A stretch of DNA of 64,000 bases from Onchocerca volvulus (lineage: Eukaryota > Nematoda > Chromadorea > Rhabditida > Onchocercidae): positions 124,001 through 188,000 of the forward strand of contig HG738137.1 of NCBI GenBank assembly GCA_000499405.2. The letters are read 5' to 3'. A program made the translations under genes and the position numbers. Shown here piece after piece: positions 60,138 to 64,000 of this stretch. Position 1 is the first letter of the stretch, and each line of letters opens with the position of its first letter. A model generated the notes under the pieces. That model did no database searches. It was not told where the DNA came from and worked only from the letters and a program-made list of their open reading frames with translations.

Positions 60138-62101
60138 CTTTCTAAATTACGACCAATTTGACGAATGCCGAAAAGACTGAATCATACAATGAGAAATTCA
60201 CATTATATTACGATAATTTCTCAAGAAATAAGATTATCAATGATTTAATCCTCTCTTCAAGCCTACTGATAATATGACAAATATAATGAAATTAAATGAG
60301 AAATGAAGTGAATATTAATAAAATTTTCTCTATGTCCTTTTTTGCCTTTATTCATTGCTTCACATACAATAATCACAAATGGTAAATGAAAATTAATACA
60401 AACAATAGAATCTATAACTCTAAATAAAATGAATAAAGATAAATAAATACAATTGTAGCTCTGCAGGAGATTGAAAATAACAAAAATGGTCCAATTCAAA
60501 TTTTATTATTTTTATGAGTAACTTAAAATTTCATGCAACTAATATTAAGTTGTTTCAGCGATCAATTTACTGATATTTAATAATATTAGTTTGATGGAAT
60601 AAAATAAATTCAATAGTTCAGCATGTATGCATAAATTGTAATGAAGGGAAACATACTGACAGACAAGAAAAAGATACTGATGGTAAATTGATTTTAAACT
60701 TCGGGAATTCTTAAAAAACTTTGGAGAAATAGATTAAATTAAAAATACATACACCGTAATTTTTAATTATTTTATAAACTCCGTCCATCATTTTTACAAC
60801 TTCTTGGAAAATAAAAATTACCGGTCATAACGATCATTTTGTAAATTATTGATGGAAGTTCATTCAAGATTTTCTACATCGTTTCTTAAAAAACAAAAAA
60901 AAAAAAAAACAGAAAAAAAAACATCATTTTGGTAAGTTCAAATCCTTCTTTAGATTAAAATTTTACAAAAAAAGAAAGAAAAATCTGTAATATATAGTAT
61001 AAGTTATCATATTATTCGAAAATTTTTGAATCGCTTCTTAAAAGATGTTGAATTTGCAAAAAATTTTTCATAACAGACTAGGATTGTAAACACTGAGGAG
61101 ATTTGATGTATGTTTTTTGTGTTTGATTATATTTATCGAACATATTACATTTGATGCACGAAATCTCGTCCAGTCTATCAGGTTAGGCAAGTTGGCCTGG
61201 TTGGTATTTAGATCGAAAAACGGCCTGAAAATTCCAGATACTGTAGAAATGCCGTTTTTCGGAAATTTTTGCAGAATAGTCAAGTTGTTTTTTTGAATGC
61301 GTAGCAAACATATGAAAATGAAATAGTTCTATCGGACGATTTAAATACTCAAAATTGAGATAGTTGGATGTTTCGGCTTGATTGTTGTGATTTTGGATGA
61401 AATTTCGGAATGTCCCATATCAGCGCGGCAATAAACGATTTCATTAATATAAGCGATACAATGACGGGAATTTTAAGCATTGATGTGAATTTGTTACATG
61501 AACTTTCGTGTTTCGTAATGTCTACGATCATATCCCGTTGAAATTACGACATCTGATCCGATATGTAAATAATTAAACAACAATGGCCCTAGTTAGTGCC
61601 AATTAGAACGAGTTGTGAAAATACCGAAATAACTTTCAAAGATCGGCAAATTTTTACATCAAATATTAAAATTTGATAAATTTTGTGGCAATAATAGCAA
61701 TCATTGTTACAATCATAAATTTTGAATTTTCATTCTTCTATTTATAGTTTAGAATTAATAATTCAATAGTTTTTTGTATCGCGATTTAATAATATTTTTT
61801 TTTTGATAAAATTGAAAATGAAAGTCATTTAGTATGATGTGCATCATTGCTGAAAAATTGCAAGAAATTTTGAAAAAAAATAAAAAATAGAGGGAAAAAT
61901 CAGCAATTTCCAGTTTCTGATGAATTTCAATTCGAAAAAAATATAATAAAATGAAAATTAATTGGAAACGACTCAAATTTATGTCCGTTCGATTGTCGAA
62001 TTATTCAACATAAAATAGAACCAGAAATTTTTATTTTTGAGCTTAAAAAAGTTATTATTTTGAATTTTAAAACAATTTTTATTAAATTCATATTTTCTTA
62101 G
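60138..62101. other. intergenic, weak coding-like patches
   Basis: Bases 61070-61560 are less AT-rich; minus-strand frames at 61068-61307 and 61349-61531 have mixed composition (for example FRPFFDLNTNQANLPNLID) but lack splice partners and family matches. The rest is AT-rich with A tracts near 60890-60930. Confidence 0.35.
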
Positions 62102-62288
62102 TGAAACTGGAACTGTCCACGAAATCAATAATGACACATTAAACTTGGCTAAAGAATTTACTTATTCAAGTGGAAATTTTTTACGACATCAATCAATTCA
62201 ACCATCTTTTTTGCATTTCCAATTTTTTATGTTGCAAAAAAACGCTCCAAATTATAATTTCGATGGATTACGTGAAAAAATTATGTGA
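62102..62288 (+). CDS. possible orphan terminal exon (about 61 codons)
   Basis: After TATTTTCTTAG a frame (phase 2) reads ETGTVHEINNDTLNLAKEF, then TYSSGNFLRHQSIQPSF, and ends DGLREKIM before TGA. Composition is protein-like and the acceptor is reasonable, but no preceding exon was identified. It could be a fossil. Confidence 0.25.
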
Positions 62289-63194
62289 AATTATTTCTCA
62301 GTAATATTATTTTACTAAGCCTATCTTAAGTTTCAAAATTCTTTTGGTAATAATGCAATATCAATTTTTTCATCCAATTTTTTTTTTTTTTGTTATTAGA
62401 ATTTTTTAAGCTTAAAAATTGAAAATTCTAAACTTAAAACTTTACCTCGTCCTTTTTTGAAATATATTATTGCTCATCTGATAACTTCATTCCTAATAAA
62501 TACGAAGGTGAAGAATTTTACGAATGGCACAGATTTTTTTTTTTTTTTAGCAATTTCGATTAATTTCGTGTGGATCATTCAAACAATAAATTCTTCCTGA
62601 ACAAAAAGGATAAGATGATTGTGAAAAGTAGATCCGCAGTAAGTGCATTTTAAAAAGCTTGAAAATTCTCTTAATCACCTTGATTTCGGAAAGTGAAAAC
62701 TTATCATTTATAAAGCAATGAATGATGCACTTTTATCTTCCTAACAAATTCAGGATTTTTCAAATTTTTCCTTTCCAGTCTTGATTTTACCACCAACACT
62801 AATAAACTGATATTGCTTCGAATCGCAAGAAAAAAATAGTAAGTAAAAAATTAAAAAAAAAAATTCCCCGATAATAAATTCAACAAATGCTTCATGCATA
62901 TTACGAAAAAATGACTTTTTTATTTGCGATAGAATTTGACCTTGTCACAAGGGTACAAAAGCAAACCATTGAAAAGGTATTGAAATAGAACAGTAAAAAA
63001 ATATACCTGAAAAATTAATTATTGATTTTGAATTATCCAAACAATAAAAATAGAAGAAATATTTTAGTAACTAGCGTTAGACGAAAAAGCTTTGACCCCT
63101 AAGTCATTTATCAGTATATATTGATCTTTGTAGTTAGCACACATAAGAAATAGATCATTGTGTTGATATTCTTAGCTGATAAGTAATCAGTAAG
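62289..63194. other. intergenic, upstream of the last gene
   Basis: It contains T tracts (62380-62392, 62537-62549). Close to the next start codon are TTTATCAGTATATATTGATC (63107-63126), combining a GATA-type TTATCA with a TATA-like core, and CTGATAAG at 63176-63183. Such GATA plus TATA arrangements occur in nematode epidermal gene promoters. Confidence 0.35.
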
Positions 63195-63305
63195 ATGAGC
63201 GAGACGGAAATTTTTAGACATATCAGCTTTGCTTTAGCTTTAATGAGCGCTATTTTTTTAGATTTTATTGCGATTTTCCCACCAATGATCTTCAAAATGT
63301 TGAAT
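63195..63305 (+). CDS. first exon of a membrane-anchored, possibly cuticle-collagen-like protein (partial)
   Basis: ATG opens a 37-codon exon: MSETEIFRHISFALALMSAI, then a hydrophobic stretch ending IFPPMIFKMLN, and a GTATGT donor in phase 0. One strong hydrophobic segment after a short charged N-terminus fits a type II signal anchor such as the N-terminal domain of nematode cuticle collagens, but no Gly-X-Y region is in the window. A later acceptor (TTTGGCAG at 63579) yields only a few codons before a stop. The remaining exons presumably lie beyond 64000 or the gene is broken. Confidence 0.35.
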
Positions 63306-64000
63306 GTATGTTATCATTCTATTCCCTCTGAAATTCTTCGCTTTTTTTTTCTTCAATTGTCAAAGAATTTGTCATTTACTCATTTGCGATCATTATGTCA
63401 TTTTTCAACATTTCCCTTTCAAATGTATAATATCTTCTTTCAGCAATTACTTTTGTAGCAAATAATGAAATTTTGTAGTATTACTGAAGTTTTTTTTTCG
63501 AATTTCATTGGTTGCTTGAATAAAAATTTATAGAATTTTAAATCTAAGAATTCAAGAATTAACAAGATTTGTTTGGCAGCAAAGATTCAAAAGAAACGTA
63601 TGAATTTAATGCATTAGAGTGAAGTTCAAAATTCAAAATTCAATAAATTTTAGCTTTAAAACAAGTTTTGTTCAATTAATTTTTGGAAAAGCAATCAAAC
63701 CAATTTTTCGTTCAAATAAATCTTGCATTCTTCTTGGATTTATTTCGATTTGATTTCAAATTCAAATGAAAAAAAGTTTTAATTTATAAAACTCCATCCA
63801 CACTTTCATTAGTTCCCTTCTCCGTTCATTTTTATAATAATCAATCAATCAATTCTCCAATATTTTTTTAAAATATTGCATTTTCTTTTTCTTCATACTA
63901 GTCAAACTGTACGTTTCGTTGAAATTTGAAAATTTTTCTTGTTATTTTCTATTTTTTCATTCCATTAATATATAATTCCTATCTTTTCTTTCTTCTGAAA
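63306..64000. other. window end, no further exon confirmed
   Basis: AT-rich sequence. The short piece after the TTTGGCAG acceptor reads KDSKETYEFNALE in one phase or QRFKRN in another; neither is secure. Confidence 0.35.

Noticed and set aside
1..64000. tRNA, rRNA, CRISPR or bacterial (Wolbachia) insertions
   Set aside because: No B-box-like GGTTCGAATCC in a cloverleaf context, no rRNA-like blocks, no regularly spaced repeats and no intronless bacterial-type ORFs were seen by eye.

Overview
The window looks like chromosomal DNA of a parasitic nematode, most likely a filarial (Onchocercidae-type) worm; this is inference. It is very AT-rich and full of long T or A homopolymers. Its genes are split by short introns with GTAAG/GTATG donors and TTTCAG acceptors. 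Several start codons sit a few bases after a TTTCAG site that could receive a spliced leader. Recognisable products include an UNC-95-like muscle LIM protein, a nematode-type neuropeptide GPCR and a mitoribosomal PPR protein. No bacterial operon, tRNA, rRNA or CRISPR was seen.

Layout: 1-3.1 kb is gene-poor. A secreted Gly/Tyr/Cys-rich protein (three exons, +) lies at 3.2-4.8 kb. An UNC-95-like single-LIM-domain protein (many exons, -) lies at 6.0-9.7 kb and contains a tandemly duplicated, partly decayed exon. Between 10 and 20 kb there is no intact gene, but there are fossils: a decayed copy of the LIM-coding end of the UNC-95-like gene at 18.5-19.3 kb, a weaker match to its upstream flank at 16.2 kb, a two-copy tandem duplication with an offset of about 0.7 kb at 17.1-18.4 kb, and a CpG-containing island at 15.0-15.3 kb with an exon-like block. 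A seven-transmembrane receptor of the FMRFamide/myosuppressin-receptor (DMSR) type occupies 20.0-23.9 kb (-). Its likely first coding exon is at 35.3 kb, across an 11 kb intron.

From 36 to 45 kb I see mainly simple repeats, short duplications and isolated exon-like fragments. A NOPCHAP1/DUF4598-like acidic nuclear protein (two exons, -) is at 45.4-46.1 kb. It is divergent from a 13-exon PTCD3 (mS39) gene at 48.5-53.6 kb (+). The DNA between these two genes holds a mariner transposase fossil, a cluster of TTATCA (GATA-factor-like) motifs and a long imperfect inverted repeat. At 56.5-58.2 kb (+) is a secreted, probably heavily glycosylated protein with two families of tandem peptide repeats and an eight-cysteine tail. 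The last 6 kb has only fragments and, at 63.2 kb, a probable first exon of a membrane-anchored or cuticle-collagen-like protein that runs off the window.

The genes do not form a pathway: they act in muscle attachment (LIM protein), neuropeptide sensing (GPCR), snoRNP assembly (NOPCHAP1-like), mitochondrial translation (PTCD3) and the extracellular matrix or secretome. All exon boundaries were read by eye from splice consensus and reading-phase agreement, without transcript data.
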